From positions 1 to 34,474 of the forward strand of contig JAMLIC010000080.1 of NCBI GenBank assembly GCA_023954375.1: DNA of 34,474 bases, written 5' to 3'. Source of the DNA: Planctomycetota bacterium. Lineage in GTDB: Bacteria > Planctomycetota > J058. A program made the translations under genes and the position numbers. Below are positions 18,136 through 26,524 of the stretch, piece by piece. The notes under the pieces are model-generated. The model did no database searches. It saw only the letters and a list, made by a program, of their open reading frames with translations, and was not told where the DNA came from. Position 1 is the first letter of the stretch, and each line of letters opens with the position of its first letter.

Positions 18136-21100
18136 TCAGCGCAGGAGCGCGTCGAGCTCGCGGCGGTCGTGCGGCCGCAGGGCGGCGCCGCGCTCGGCGG
18201 CCTCGCGCGCGCCCGCCGCGTCGCCGCGCTGCCGGCGGACCAGCCCGACCAGGGCCCAGGCGTCCGCGCGCTCGCCCGCGGTGAGCGGCGGGTCCTGCGG
18301 CGCCTGGGCCGCCTCGAGCCCCAGCGCCTCGGCTCTGGCGGGGTCGCGGGCGAGGAGGAGGCGGCCGAGCGAGCGCGCGACGAGCGCGCGCACGTCGCTC
18401 GACCTCGCCGGCAGGGCGAGCGCGACCGCCGGCTCCAGGGCCGCGGCGGCCGCCGCCCGGTCGCCGATGCGGTCGAGGAGCCGGGCGGCGGCCAGGCGCG
18501 CCAGCGCCGCGCGCTCGCCCTGCTCTCGCCCGGCCAGGGCGACGAGCGCCTCCGCCGCGCGGCGGTCGTCGCCGCCGTCGGCCGTCCGCCGCGCCTCGGC
18601 CACGGCGAGGAGGAACGGGTTCGCGGGGAAGTAGTGGGCGACGCGCCGCCCGGGCACGTCGTACACGGTCGGGTCCGCGCCGCTGCGCTGCAGGTCATCG
18701 GCGTGGGCCTGGAAGAACGCGCGCGCCCGCGGGTCCCGGGTGGCGGCGAGCGCGTCGCGGTAGGCGCGCACCGCGCCGTCGACGTCCTTCAGGAACAGGC
18801 GCAGCTCGCCCAGGTTCGCGTGGAGGTCCCAGGTCGGCGGCATGAGCGCGTCGCCGTCGCGGGGGTCGAGGGCCCGCGCCGCCAGCGTCCGCCCGAGCAG
18901 GTCGACCGAGCGCTGGACGTGGACCACGGGGGGCGCCGACTTCATGTAGACCTGCACCAGGCACAGGCCCTGCTCCGGGTCGGGCGTGCGGTCGGCGAAG
19001 GTCGGCTCGAGCAGGTCGGCCGCCGCCCGCTCGAACCCGAGCGCGTGGTTGAGGCGCGCCGCCCGGTCGCGCAGGACGTCCGGGAGGTCCGGGGCGCGCG
19101 CCAGCCCGCGGAGCAGGCCGCGGCGGGCCTCCAGCTCGTCACCTCCCCGGAGGAGCTCGGCGAGCCCGACGAGGTACGCCGCTCGGCCGTCGTCGGCCAC
19201 CCGCGCGGCGAGGGCCGGCGCGCGCTGCCTGAGCCGGGCGGCCGCCGCGTCGTCGATCATGCGCGGCCCGTTCAGCCGGATCACGCCCGCGGCGTCGGCG
19301 AGCAGGGCCTCCAGGTCCTCCGCCTGCCCCGGCAGCGCGGGGCGCCGGAGCGCCTCGACCCCGCGGACGTCGCTCGGCCGCAGCGCCGCCGCGCGCGCCG
19401 CCGCCTCGGCCGCGCCGGCCTCGTCGCCCGCCGCCCGCCGCGCCTCGCCCACGAGCACCCAGGCGTCCGCCCGCTCCCCCGGCGTGCAGGCCGGATGGTC
19501 CGCCGCCGCCGCCGCGTCGAGGGCGAGCCGCTCCGCCCGCCGGGCGGCCTCGGCGCCGGACCCGTGCCGGAGGACCGCCCGGGCGAGCCGGCGCCGGACG
19601 AGCGACGTCACGTCGCCGGCGTCGGCCGGGAGCGTGAGCGCCGCCGCCTCCTCGAGGCAGCGGAGGACCTCGGGGGGCGCGCCGCCGCGCTCGAAGGCGC
19701 GGGCGGCCGCCAGGAGGAGGAGCGCCGCCCTGGCCGGCGCGAGCGGCCGCTCCTGACGGGCGAGCTCCTCGAGCTTCGCCGCGCCCTCGTGGTCCTGCCC
19801 GCGCGCCTCCGACTCCTCCAGGTGCTGGCCCCACGCCGCCAGGAACTTGCCCAGGCCGAAGTAGTAGGGCACCTGACGCAGGGGGACGTCGTGCCCGAGG
19901 GGGAGCCCGGGCGAGGCCTCCAGGCGGTCGGCGTCGGCGCGGAGCTGCTCGTCGTACCCCCGCCAGCGCGTCCGGTCCGCGGCGTCGCGGAACGCCTGGA
20001 CCGCCGCGCCCTTGTCGCCATGGAACAGCAGCAGCTGCGCGAGGAGGATCCGGACCTCCCAGGCGCGCGGCTGATCGGGCCCGCGCCGCCCGCGCGGCCC
20101 GCCGCGATCGGCGTCGGCCAGCTCCGCGGCGAGGTGGGCGAGCTGGAGCGCGCGCGCGGCGTCCCGCACGGGCGGCTCGGCCTTGGCGAGGACGACCGTG
20201 AGGTCGAGCACACCGCGCGGCTCGGGCGCGCGCGCGCCCGCGACGAGCGGCTCGAGCAGGTCGGCGGCCGCGCGCTGGAAGCCGAGGTGGAAGCACAGGC
20301 GCGCCGCCCTGTCGCGGAGGCGGCCGTCGGCGGGCGGGTCGAGGGCGAACGCGCGCACGAGGTCACGCCGCGCGACCACCTCGTCCAGCTCTCCCCTGAG
20401 CAGGCGCGCGAACGCCCCGGCGAAGACGGCGCGCCCGTCCTCGGGGTAGGCCGCCGCGAGCGCCGGCGCCTGCGCGAACAGGAGCTCGACGGCGTCGCGC
20501 TCCGTGGGCTGGCGCTGCTCGTTGAACATGAGCGCCCGGAAGGTGGCGTCGGTCAGGCGCGCGGCCTCGTCGTCAGAGAGCCGCGCCGGGACCGGCGCCG
20601 GCGTGGGCTCCGACGTCGTCGGCGGTGTGAGCGGCGGCGGTTCGCGGGGCGGCTCCGCGACCTCGGACCCCGGCGCGACCGGCGGGGGGGCGGGCGAGGG
20701 CGACGGCCACGCCGCCCACCCGACGAGGACGGCCGCGCCCACCAGCGCCGCGGCAGCCCCGGCCGCCCAGCCGCCGCGACCCGGACCCGAGGTCAGCGCG
20801 GCGGGCGCGCCTCGACGGCGCTCCGAGGCGCGCCCCGCAGGCGCCTCGACCGAGGAGGCCACCGCCGCCTCGAGCTCGTCGGCGAGCGCCGACGCCGTGG
20901 GGGTCCGCTGGAAGCGCTCGCGCGCCAGCGCCCGCAGGCACGCCTCCTCGAGGGCGCCGGGCACGCCGGGCGTCAGCGCGCGCGGCGGGCGCAGGGGACC
21001 GTGCAGCACCTGCTCGGCCAGCGAGACGACGTCGGCCCCGACGAACGGCCGCTCGCCGGTGAGGCACTCGTAGAGCACGACCCCGAGGGCGTAGACGTCG

Positions 21101-22002
21101 ACGCGCGCGTCGAGGCCGCGCTCGCCGCGGAGCTGCTCGGGCGCGGCGTAGGCGGGGGTGCCGACGACGTCGCCCGTGCGGGTCATGCTGCGGGCCAGCG
21201 AGCGGTCGCGCGCGAGGCCGAAGTCGGTCACGCGCGGGCGGCCGGTCGACGCGTCGATGATGATGTTCGCGGGCTTGAGGTCGCGGTGCAGGACGCCGTG
21301 ACCGTGCGCGAACGCCACGGCGCGCGCGACCTCGGCGACCAGCCGCGCCGCGTCGACCGGGGCGAGCGGACCGCGGCGCAGGCGGTCGCGCAGCGTCTGG
21401 CCGTGGCACAGCTCCATGACGAGGAACGGCAGCTCGCCGTGCTGCCCCGCGTCGAACACGCCCACGACCCCCGGGTGGTGCAGCTTCGAGGCGACCTGCG
21501 CCTCGAGGCGGAACCGCGCCAGGAGCTCGGGGTCCTCCCCGGCCCGGAGCAAGACCTTGAGGGCGAACGCGCGCTCGAGCCCGGGCCGGCGCACCTCGTA
21601 GACGACGCCGAACGCCCCGCGCCCCAGCTCCGCGACCACCTCGTAGCCGCCGATCACCCGGGGCGCCCCGGCGGCGGGGTGCGGCGGCCCCACCGGCCGC
21701 GAGGCCGGCGCCTCGCCGTCGGGCGTCAGCGGGGTCGCGCAGCGCGGGCAGGCCAGCGCCGCCATCGTGGCGAGGTCGTCGAACCCCAGGAGCACGCACC
21801 CGCGCGGGCAGGCGAAGCGCGTGCGCCTGGCGGCGTCGTGCAGCAGCTCGAGCTGCCCCGGGCCGAGGACGCTGTGGAGGCTCTGGGTCAGCCCGGCGCC
21901 GCTGGCCTCGGCGAGCAGCCGGTCGAGCACGTCGCCGCGGACGAGCCCGCGGCGCCGCCCGACCTCCAGGATCGCCTGCTGTCGCGCGCTCGACGCCGGC
22001 AC
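18136..22002 (-). CDS. transmembrane Ser/Thr protein kinase with zinc ribbon and duplicated TPR domain
   Basis: A 1288-residue kinase. A four-Cys zinc ribbon (C65, C69, C85, C88; CPRGC and CPRC) precedes the kinase domain (about 118-380) with GRGAFGVV, K149, HRDLKPAN (D241), DFGLA (D260) and GTPAYAAPEQL: an apparently active Hanks-type kinase. A membrane helix (about 411-432) and a Pro-rich stalk lead to an outer TPR-like region of two tandem halves, about 475-889 and 890-1288. Their ends match (TPGERADAWVLVGEARR and TAGERADAWALVGLVRR), as do DRAARLCFHLGFQRAAADLLEP and DRAARLNHALGFERAAADLLEP. It probably senses an extracytoplasmic ligand. GTG 22002 is chosen because the frame upstream is non-conserved and overlaps the divergent kinase. 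Confidence 0.9.
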   Translation of the reverse strand: MPASSARQQAILEVGRRRGLVRGDVLDRLLAEASGAGLTQSLHSVLGPGQLELLHDAARRTRFACPRGCVLLGFDDLATMAALACPRCATPLTPDGEAPASRPVGPPHPAAGAPRVIGGYEVVAELGRGAFGVVYEVRRPGLERAFALKVLLRAGEDPELLARFRLEAQVASKLHHPGVVGVFDAGQHGELPFLVMELCHGQTLRDRLRRGPLAPVDAARLVAEVARAVAFAHGHGVLHRDLKPANIIIDASTGRPRVTDFGLARDRSLARSMTRTGDVVGTPAYAAPEQLRGERGLDARVDVYALGVVLYECLTGERPFVGADVVSLAEQVLHGPLRPPRALTPGVPGALEEACLRALARERFQRTPTASALADELEAAVASSVEAPAGRASERRRGAPAALTSGPGRGGWAAGAAAALVGAAVLVGWAAWPSPSPAPPPVAPGSEVAEPPREPPPLTPPTTSEPTPAPVPARLSDDEAARLTDATFRALMFNEQRQPTERDAVELLFAQAPALAAAYPEDGRAVFAGAFARLLRGELDEVVARRDLVRAFALDPPADGRLRDRAARLCFHLGFQRAAADLLEPLVAGARAPEPRGVLDLTVVLAKAEPPVRDAARALQLAHLAAELADADRGGPRGRRGPDQPRAWEVRILLAQLLLFHGDKGAAVQAFRDAADRTRWRGYDEQLRADADRLEASPGLPLGHDVPLRQVPYYFGLGKFLAAWGQHLEESEARGQDHEGAAKLEELARQERPLAPARAALLLLAAARAFERGGAPPEVLRCLEEAAALTLPADAGDVTSLVRRRLARAVLRHGSGAEAARRAERLALDAAAAADHPACTPGERADAWVLVGEARRAAGDEAGAAEAAARAAALRPSDVRGVEALRRPALPGQAEDLEALLADAAGVIRLNGPRMIDDAAAARLRQRAPALAARVADDGRAAYLVGLAELLRGGDELEARRGLLRGLARAPDLPDVLRDRAARLNHALGFERAAADLLEPTFADRTPDPEQGLCLVQVYMKSAPPVVHVQRSVDLLGRTLAARALDPRDGDALMPPTWDLHANLGELRLFLKDVDGAVRAYRDALAATRDPRARAFFQAHADDLQRSGADPTVYDVPGRRVAHYFPANPFLLAVAEARRTADGGDDRRAAEALVALAGREQGERAALARLAAARLLDRIGDRAAAAAALEPAVALALPARSSDVRALVARSLGRLLLARDPARAEALGLEAAQAPQDPPLTAGERADAWALVGLVRRQRGDAAGAREAAERGAALRPHDRRELDALLR

Positions 22003-22008
22003 CCCCCG

Positions 22009-22014
22009 AGGATG
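22009..22014 (-). promoter_or_regulatory. weak -10-like CATCCT before kinase start
   Basis: On the minus strand, GTCATCCTCGGGGG precedes GTG 22002. It differs from the TANNCT-C signature by one base (C for T) and has the same 6-base spacing as at purE. The spacer CGGGGG is a poor Shine-Dalgarno. Confidence 0.25.
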
Positions 22015-22049
22015 ACGCGGGCCACGGGCGCGCGCCACGGGGGCACGGC

Positions 22050-22055
22050 TACACT
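22050..22055 (+). promoter_or_regulatory. candidate leaderless -10 box TACACT
   Basis: GCTACACTC is followed by 8 bases and ATG 22064. A GTG in the same frame at 22058 is only 2 bases from the hexamer, so the ATG is the better start. No Shine-Dalgarno is present in the spacer CGGTGCCG. Confidence 0.55.
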
Positions 22056-22063
22056 CGGTGCCG

Positions 22064-23794
22064 ATGGAGCTCGACCCGGGGGCGGTCGTCGGCGGCCGGT
22101 ACGTCGTGCAGGGGCTGCTCGGCCGCGGCGGCATGGGCGCGGTGCACGCCGCCGTGGACACGAAGTTCGGCGTCGAGGTGGCGCTCAAGGTCGCCGCCGC
22201 GGCGGGCGACCCGCGGGCGTTCCGGGCGCGCTTCGTGCGCGAGGCGCGGATCGGCAACCGCCTGGGCCGCGCGTCGGGGTTCGTGCGCGCGTTCGACTGG
22301 GGCGAGCTCGAGGCCGACGCCGCGCGCCTGTGGCTGGCGCTCGACCTCGTCCCCGGCGCCACGCCGCTCGACCTCGTGGGCGGGGAGCGCGAGGCGCGGC
22401 TCGACCGCCTGGTCACCGCGGCGGCGCTGGTCGGGCGGGCGCACGAGCAGGGGGTGATCCACCGCGACGTGAAGCCGAGCAACTTCCTCGTCGGCGCCGA
22501 CGGCGCGGTGTGGCTCTCCGACTTCGGCCTGGCCAAGGTCGACGACGGGCAGCGCGACCTGTTCGACGACCTCGACCAGGACGAGGTGACGCGCAGCCTC
22601 GAGGCCATGGGCACCCCGCGCTACATGGCGCCGGAGCAGTTCGACGACGCCAAGCGCGTCGACCGCCGCGCCGACGTCTACTCGCTCGGGGTCATGCTCT
22701 ACCACGCCCTCACCGGCGCCTTCCCCTACGGCTCGGGGCGCCTGGGCGAGCTGATCCGCGGCCACGAGCGCGTGCGCCTCGGCAAGGAGCCGCCGCCCCG
22801 CGCGCGCGACCGCGCTCCGGACCTCGACCCGGACCTCGACGACGTGTGCGCGCGGGCGCTCGCCGTCGACCCCGCGGCGCGGTTCGCCACGGTCGACGAC
22901 CTGCTCGCCGCGCTCAAGGCGGCCCGGCCGCGTCGGCGGCGACGCGCCCCGTCGGTCGCGACGCGCCGGCGCGCGGCCGCCCCGCCGCCCGCGCCCGCCA
23001 GCCTCCCGCCCACCGTCTCCATGCGGCCCGGCCCGTCGCCCGGCCAGCAGGAGTACGTCAACGACGTCGACGGCTCCGTCCTCCTGTGGGTCCCGCCGGC
23101 CACGTTCGTCATGGGCGCGCGCGACGACGCCGCCGAGGAGGCCGAGGGCCCGCCGCACCGCGTGGAGCTGACGCGCGGCTTCTTCATCGCCCGCACGCCG
23201 GTCACCTGGGCGCAGTACGAGCGCTTCTGCCAGGCCAGCGGGCGGCCGCTCCCGGGGCGCGCCTTCGACACGGTGGCGGCCGCGCCGGGCGCCCCTGACC
23301 CGCTGGTCCTCGCCGGCCCCGACCACCCCGTCTTCAACGTGACCTGGGAGGACGCGCAGGCCTACTGCTGGTGGGCGGGCCTGCGCCTGCCGACCGAGGC
23401 GGAGTGGGAGCTCGCCGCTCGCGGCGACGACGGCCGGCCCTACCCCTGGGGCTTCGAGCCGCCGGACGCGACGCGCCTCAACGCCCGGGAGCACCCCGGG
23501 TGGGGCGGGCAGAGCACCAGCCCGGCGGGGGCCTTCGCCGCCGGCGCCTCGCCCGTCGGCGCGCTCGACCTCGCCGGCAACGTCTGGGAGTGGGTCGAGG
23601 ACGCCTGGGAGCGCTACCGCCGCCAGGCGCGCACGGACCCGCTGACGAAGGGCGAGGCCGCGTCCCTGCGCGTGGCCCGCGGCGGCTCGTGGAACACGCC
23701 GGGGGCCCGCTGCCGGGCGACCACGCGCCGGCCCATGCCGCGCCACGGGCGGAGCTCGAACCTCGGCTTCCGGGCGGCGCTCTCGGCGCCGTGA
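22064..23794 (+). CDS. Ser/Thr protein kinase fused to formylglycine-generating-enzyme-like domain
   Basis: A 576-residue soluble fusion. The kinase (about 12-285) has GRGGMGAV (20-27), K42, HRDVKPSN (D135, N140), DFGLA (D153) and GTPRYMAPEQ, with a long acidic activation loop (DLFDDLDQDE). A basic, Pro-rich linker (288-328) leads to an FGE/SUMF1-like domain (331-573) with FVMGARDD, TPVTWAQYERFC, LPTEAEWELAARG, GNVWEWVEDAW, RGGSW and SNLGFRAA. The position of the first catalytic Cys of true FGEs is Asn544, and the only Cys nearby is C550, so sulfatase activation is unlikely; a ligand-binding role is more plausible. Head-to-head with the TPR kinase, 61 bases apart. No membrane segment. Confidence 0.92.
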   Translation: MELDPGAVVGGRYVVQGLLGRGGMGAVHAAVDTKFGVEVALKVAAAAGDPRAFRARFVREARIGNRLGRASGFVRAFDWGELEADAARLWLALDLVPGATPLDLVGGEREARLDRLVTAAALVGRAHEQGVIHRDVKPSNFLVGADGAVWLSDFGLAKVDDGQRDLFDDLDQDEVTRSLEAMGTPRYMAPEQFDDAKRVDRRADVYSLGVMLYHALTGAFPYGSGRLGELIRGHERVRLGKEPPPRARDRAPDLDPDLDDVCARALAVDPAARFATVDDLLAALKAARPRRRRRAPSVATRRRAAAPPPAPASLPPTVSMRPGPSPGQQEYVNDVDGSVLLWVPPATFVMGARDDAAEEAEGPPHRVELTRGFFIARTPVTWAQYERFCQASGRPLPGRAFDTVAAAPGAPDPLVLAGPDHPVFNVTWEDAQAYCWWAGLRLPTEAEWELAARGDDGRPYPWGFEPPDATRLNAREHPGWGGQSTSPAGAFAAGASPVGALDLAGNVWEWVEDAWERYRRQARTDPLTKGEAASLRVARGGSWNTPGARCRATTRRPMPRHGRSSNLGFRAALSAP

Positions 23795-23807
23795 GCTGGC
23801 GCGGCCG

Positions 23808-24569
23808 CTAAGCCTTCCACCAGTCGGGGTCGCGCTCCCACGCCTCGCGCCGGGCGTCGTACCCCCCGATCTCGGCGCCGAGGCCGCCCATGCGCAGGGC
23901 GCGCAGCATGAAGTAGTTGTTCAGGCCGAGGATCCCGAACAGGAACGCCGGCAGGCCCGTCGTCACGCCCGCGTACCACAGGTAGCAGAACCCGGCGGTC
24001 ACGACGACCGCCACCCCGATGCTGAACTTGAGCGCGAGGGCCAGCCCGTCGTAGGGGCGGCGCCAGAGGAACAGCTCCTGGGCCACCTGGCCGCCGTCGA
24101 GCGGGTAGACCGGCAGGAGGTTCACGAGCCCCCACCAGAGGCACACCCACTCCATGTGGAAGAGCGCCTCCTGGGCCAGCGGCGACATGACCGCGGGGTC
24201 GAACAGGAAGCGCGTCGACAGCCACAGGACCCCGAAGAGGAGGAACCCGGCCCCTGGGCCGGCGAGGCACTCGACGATCCGCTGCCAGCGCTTGAGGCCG
24301 CCGCCGTTGATCGCCAGGCCGCCGAAGCCGTAGAGGACGATCCGCCCGCCCTTAGCGCCGAAGCCGCGCGCGACGAGGGCGTGGCCGAGCTCGTGCACGA
24401 GGATCGCCACGAACACGCACGCCGACCAGATCATGAGCTGGTCGAGCGTCGGGTTCCCGCGCCAGCCCGTGAACAGGCACAGCAGCCAGAACCACGGGCT
24501 CACCCGGACGGGGAAGCCGAGCATGCGCCACTGGATGTCGGCGCGGGTGGCGGGCGGCTCGAGGAGCAT
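23808..24569 (-). CDS. M50-family membrane metalloprotease (site-2-protease type)
   Basis: A 253-residue polytopic membrane protein with the zinc motif HELGH (H59, E60, H63) inside a hydrophobic helix and the second motif NLLPVYPLDGGQ with D158, the third zinc ligand. About five or six membrane helices follow one another (WFWLLCLF, LMIWSACVFVAILV, GFLLFGVLWL, IGVAVVVTAGFCYL, GILGLNNYF). No PDZ or CBS domain. Members cut other membrane proteins within the bilayer and are often used in signalling, but the substrate is unknown. ATG 24569 follows GGAAGG with a TAGAGT hexamer 22 bases upstream. Its stop lies 13 bases from that of the kinase-FGE gene, tail to tail. Confidence 0.93.
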   Translation of the reverse strand: MLLEPPATRADIQWRMLGFPVRVSPWFWLLCLFTGWRGNPTLDQLMIWSACVFVAILVHELGHALVARGFGAKGGRIVLYGFGGLAINGGGLKRWQRIVECLAGPGAGFLLFGVLWLSTRFLFDPAVMSPLAQEALFHMEWVCLWWGLVNLLPVYPLDGGQVAQELFLWRRPYDGLALALKFSIGVAVVVTAGFCYLWYAGVTTGLPAFLFGILGLNNYFMLRALRMGGLGAEIGGYDARREAWERDPDWWKA

Positions 24570-24591
24570 GGGCAGGACCTTCCGGCGAACG

Positions 24592-24597
24592 ACTCTA
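24592..24597 (-). promoter_or_regulatory. candidate -10 box TAGAGT for M50 protease
   Basis: CTGTAGAGTCG on the minus strand, 22 bases before ATG 24569. Initiation at the normal distance would leave a leader of about 15 bases containing GGAAGG. Confidence 0.4.
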
Positions 24598-24632
24598 CAG
24601 AGCCGATGCGGGAAGGTCCATGCACGCGTCTT

Positions 24633-24987
24633 CGATGAGTGATGCGCTCGCGAGGGGGGCGCGATCGGCGCAAGTGCCCGGGCGACGGCGTTTGGCCCGT
24701 TCCGCGCCTCCCCATCGCTCGCTTTGGCGGGTCGAGTACGAGCGGGGGAACGAAGAGTCCTCAACGAGCTCTGAGTGCTGCGCTCGCGAGGGGGGCGCGA
24801 TCGGCGCAAGTGCCCGGGCGACGGCGTTTGGCCCACCTGCGATGAGTGATGCGCTCGCGAGGGGCGGGCGATCGGCGCAAGTCCCGGGCTGGCACGATCT
24901 GGCCCGTTCCGCCCGTCCCCATCGCTCGCTCTGGCGGGACGAGCACGGGCAGCGGGAGGAAGAGCTCTCTGGCTCTCGATCGAGCGC
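24633..24987 (+). repeat. intergenic tandem repeat, three irregular copies
   Basis: The 418-base gap between the M50 gene and the alpha/beta hydrolase is filled by three direct copies of a unit of about 140 bases: about 24633-24770, a truncated one at 24771-24838, and about 24839-24987. Copies 1 and 2 share 56 identical bases (24643-24698 and 24779-24834). Copy 3 is diverged but keeps TGATGCGCTCGCGAGGGG, GCGATCGGCGCAAGT and CCCCATCGCTCGCT. No convincing coding frame or ribosome-binding site is present. A partial inverted copy lies at 29883-29907, so it is a dispersed family. Confidence 0.85.
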
Positions 24988-26400
24988 TCAGAACTGGCGC
25001 GGCGCCTGCGGCGCGGGCGGCGCCGGCGCCCGGCGGGGCAGGTCGATTGTCACGGCGCGCTCGAAGACGAGCGACGGGTCGCGGCGGGCGGCGAAGCTGC
25101 CGGCCACGGCCTCGAGCGTCGCGGGCACCGGGCCGTCGTGGACGACCTCGCCGTCGACCTCGATCCGCACGGAGGCCGCCGGGTCGACGAGCGCCGGGTC
25201 GAGGCGCACGGTCAGGCGGCGCACGCCCTCGGTCGCGACGACGATCCGGTTCCCCTCGAGCGCCTCGGCCTCCACGCGCGCCGGGCCGTCGACCCGCTCG
25301 ACGCGCACCCACCAGGCGTCGCCGTGCGCCGGCGACAGCGCGTGGTGGACGACGCGGCGCGGGTGCGCCTCGCGGACGCGCGCGGCCAGCCACGCCTCGA
25401 GGCGGTCGCTCACCTGGTCGCCCTGGAGGAAGCGCATGAGGATGTGCCCGCCGCCCTCGACCTCCTCGTAGACGTGCGCCGCGCCGAGCGCGGCCAGGTC
25501 CTCGGCGATCGTACGCGAGAAGCGCGCCGGGACGACCCGGTCGGCCGAGCCGTGCACGAAGAAGCTGGGGAGCATGCGCGCGTTGCCGAGCACGTGGCGC
25601 ATGCGGTCGTCGCGCGGGAGGACCATCTCGCGCCGCGAGATCCCGCCGGCCAGCGGCGCGATCCCGGCGAAGCGGTCGGGGTGGCGCAGGCCCGCGTTCC
25701 AGGTGCCATAGCCGCCCATGCTGTAGCCGAGCAGCAGCACGCGGTCGGGGTCGACGGCCGCACGGCGGCGGACCTCGTCGACCGCGAGCAGCGGGAAGCC
25801 GTCGTGCTCGTAGCCCCACCAGTGGGGGAGCGCGCCGCGCTGGGCCCCCTCCGCCAGCCGGCGGAGCCGCCGCCGGCGCTCGGCGTCGGGCCCCTCGCCG
25901 CCGTCGTCCTCCCCGGCGCCGGCCAGGCCGAAGGCCTGGCTGAGGAGCGCGCCGTCCTCCGCCTCGCGCTCGGGCGGGAGGTGCTGGGCGGTGGGCGAGG
26001 CGACGATGAACCCGGGCGGCGCGATCCGCCGCGCGAAGGGCATGAGCTGGCGGGCGTCGCCGCGGAGCCCGTGCAGGGAGACGAGGAGGCCGTAGCGCCC
26101 GTCGGCGAGCGGCGCCTCGGGGACCACCACGATCAGGTCGGTGCGAACGCCGTGCGGGTCGACGAGCTCGAGCGTGTGCTCGCCCGGGCGCAGGGCCGGG
26201 GCGGACGGCGCCGCCTGGAGGAGCGCCGCCGCGTCGGCCGGCGTCAGGCCGGCGTCGCCCCAGGCGCGGGCGGCGGCCGCCGGCTCGAGGCGGCCCGCGT
26301 CGAGGGCGCGGGCGACGTCCTGCGGCGTCGACGGGTCGGCGCCGGCGCGCGTGACGAAGAGGAGCAGGGCCAGGGCGGGCCAGGTTCGGACGACGCGCAT
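24988..26400 (-). CDS. exported alpha/beta-hydrolase (esterase/peptidase-like)
   Basis: A 470-residue protein with a signal peptide (MRVVRTW, ALALLLFVT, cleavage near RAGA), so periplasmic or secreted. The hydrolase domain spans about 75-350: LLVSLHGLRGD (oxyanion region), nucleophile S227 in GYSMGGYGTW, D287 in HGSADRVVP, and H319 in EGGGHIL, a full catalytic triad. The organisation resembles feruloyl-esterase/prolyl-oligopeptidase-like carboxylesterases. A C-terminal beta-rich part (about 350-460) may bind the substrate. An acidic/basic insert (about 160-185) is unusual. ATG 26400 has GGAG about 9 bases upstream. Transcribed away from the ferritin-like gene. Substrate unknown. Confidence 0.88.
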   Translation of the reverse strand: MRVVRTWPALALLLFVTRAGADPSTPQDVARALDAGRLEPAAAARAWGDAGLTPADAAALLQAAPSAPALRPGEHTLELVDPHGVRTDLIVVVPEAPLADGRYGLLVSLHGLRGDARQLMPFARRIAPPGFIVASPTAQHLPPEREAEDGALLSQAFGLAGAGEDDGGEGPDAERRRRLRRLAEGAQRGALPHWWGYEHDGFPLLAVDEVRRRAAVDPDRVLLLGYSMGGYGTWNAGLRHPDRFAGIAPLAGGISRREMVLPRDDRMRHVLGNARMLPSFFVHGSADRVVPARFSRTIAEDLAALGAAHVYEEVEGGGHILMRFLQGDQVSDRLEAWLAARVREAHPRRVVHHALSPAHGDAWWVRVERVDGPARVEAEALEGNRIVVATEGVRRLTVRLDPALVDPAASVRIEVDGEVVHDGPVPATLEAVAGSFAARRDPSLVFERAVTIDLPRRAPAPPAPQAPRQF

Positions 26401-26426
26401 GAGGAGGTCTCCGTGGTGCGAGGGCC

Positions 26427-26432
26427 AGGATA
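26427..26432 (-). promoter_or_regulatory. candidate -10 box TATCCT for alpha/beta hydrolase
   Basis: GCTATCCTGG on the minus strand, 26 bases before ATG 26400, identical in the hexamer to the box in front of the gene at 27789. A leader of about 20 bases would carry the Shine-Dalgarno. Confidence 0.4.
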
Positions 26433-26491
26433 GCGGGTGCGGGGACGGGCCTGGGCCGGGTCGAGGCCTGGAGGTCGGCGACCCCGCTGGC

Positions 26492-26497
26492 TACGCT
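26492..26497 (+). promoter_or_regulatory. candidate -10 box TACGCT for ferritin-like gene
   Basis: GGCTACGCTCC on the plus strand, 27 bases before GTG 26525, leaving a short leader that includes GGAGG at 26516-26520. It sits back to back with the TATCCT box of the divergent hydrolase gene. Confidence 0.4.
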
Positions 26498-26524
26498 CCA
26501 GCAGGGCAGGTGTTTGGAGGCCCC

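Noticed and set aside
18022..23298. Open frame of about 1750 codons on the plus strand opposite the TPR kinase
   Set aside because: Antisense shadow: low-complexity Arg/Ala/Gly-rich translation, while the minus strand encodes all kinase motifs in order.
22064..23794. Sulfatase-maturation system
   Set aside because: The FGE-like domain lacks the first catalytic Cys and no sulfatase gene is present in the window.
24633..24987. CRISPR array
   Set aside because: Only three long copies with irregular period, no short identical repeats with unique spacers and no cas genes.
24620..25471. Open frame through the tandem repeat region
   Set aside because: The translation is Arg/Ser/Ala-rich, changes with each repeat copy and runs antisense into the alpha/beta hydrolase; the region is better described as repeat DNA.
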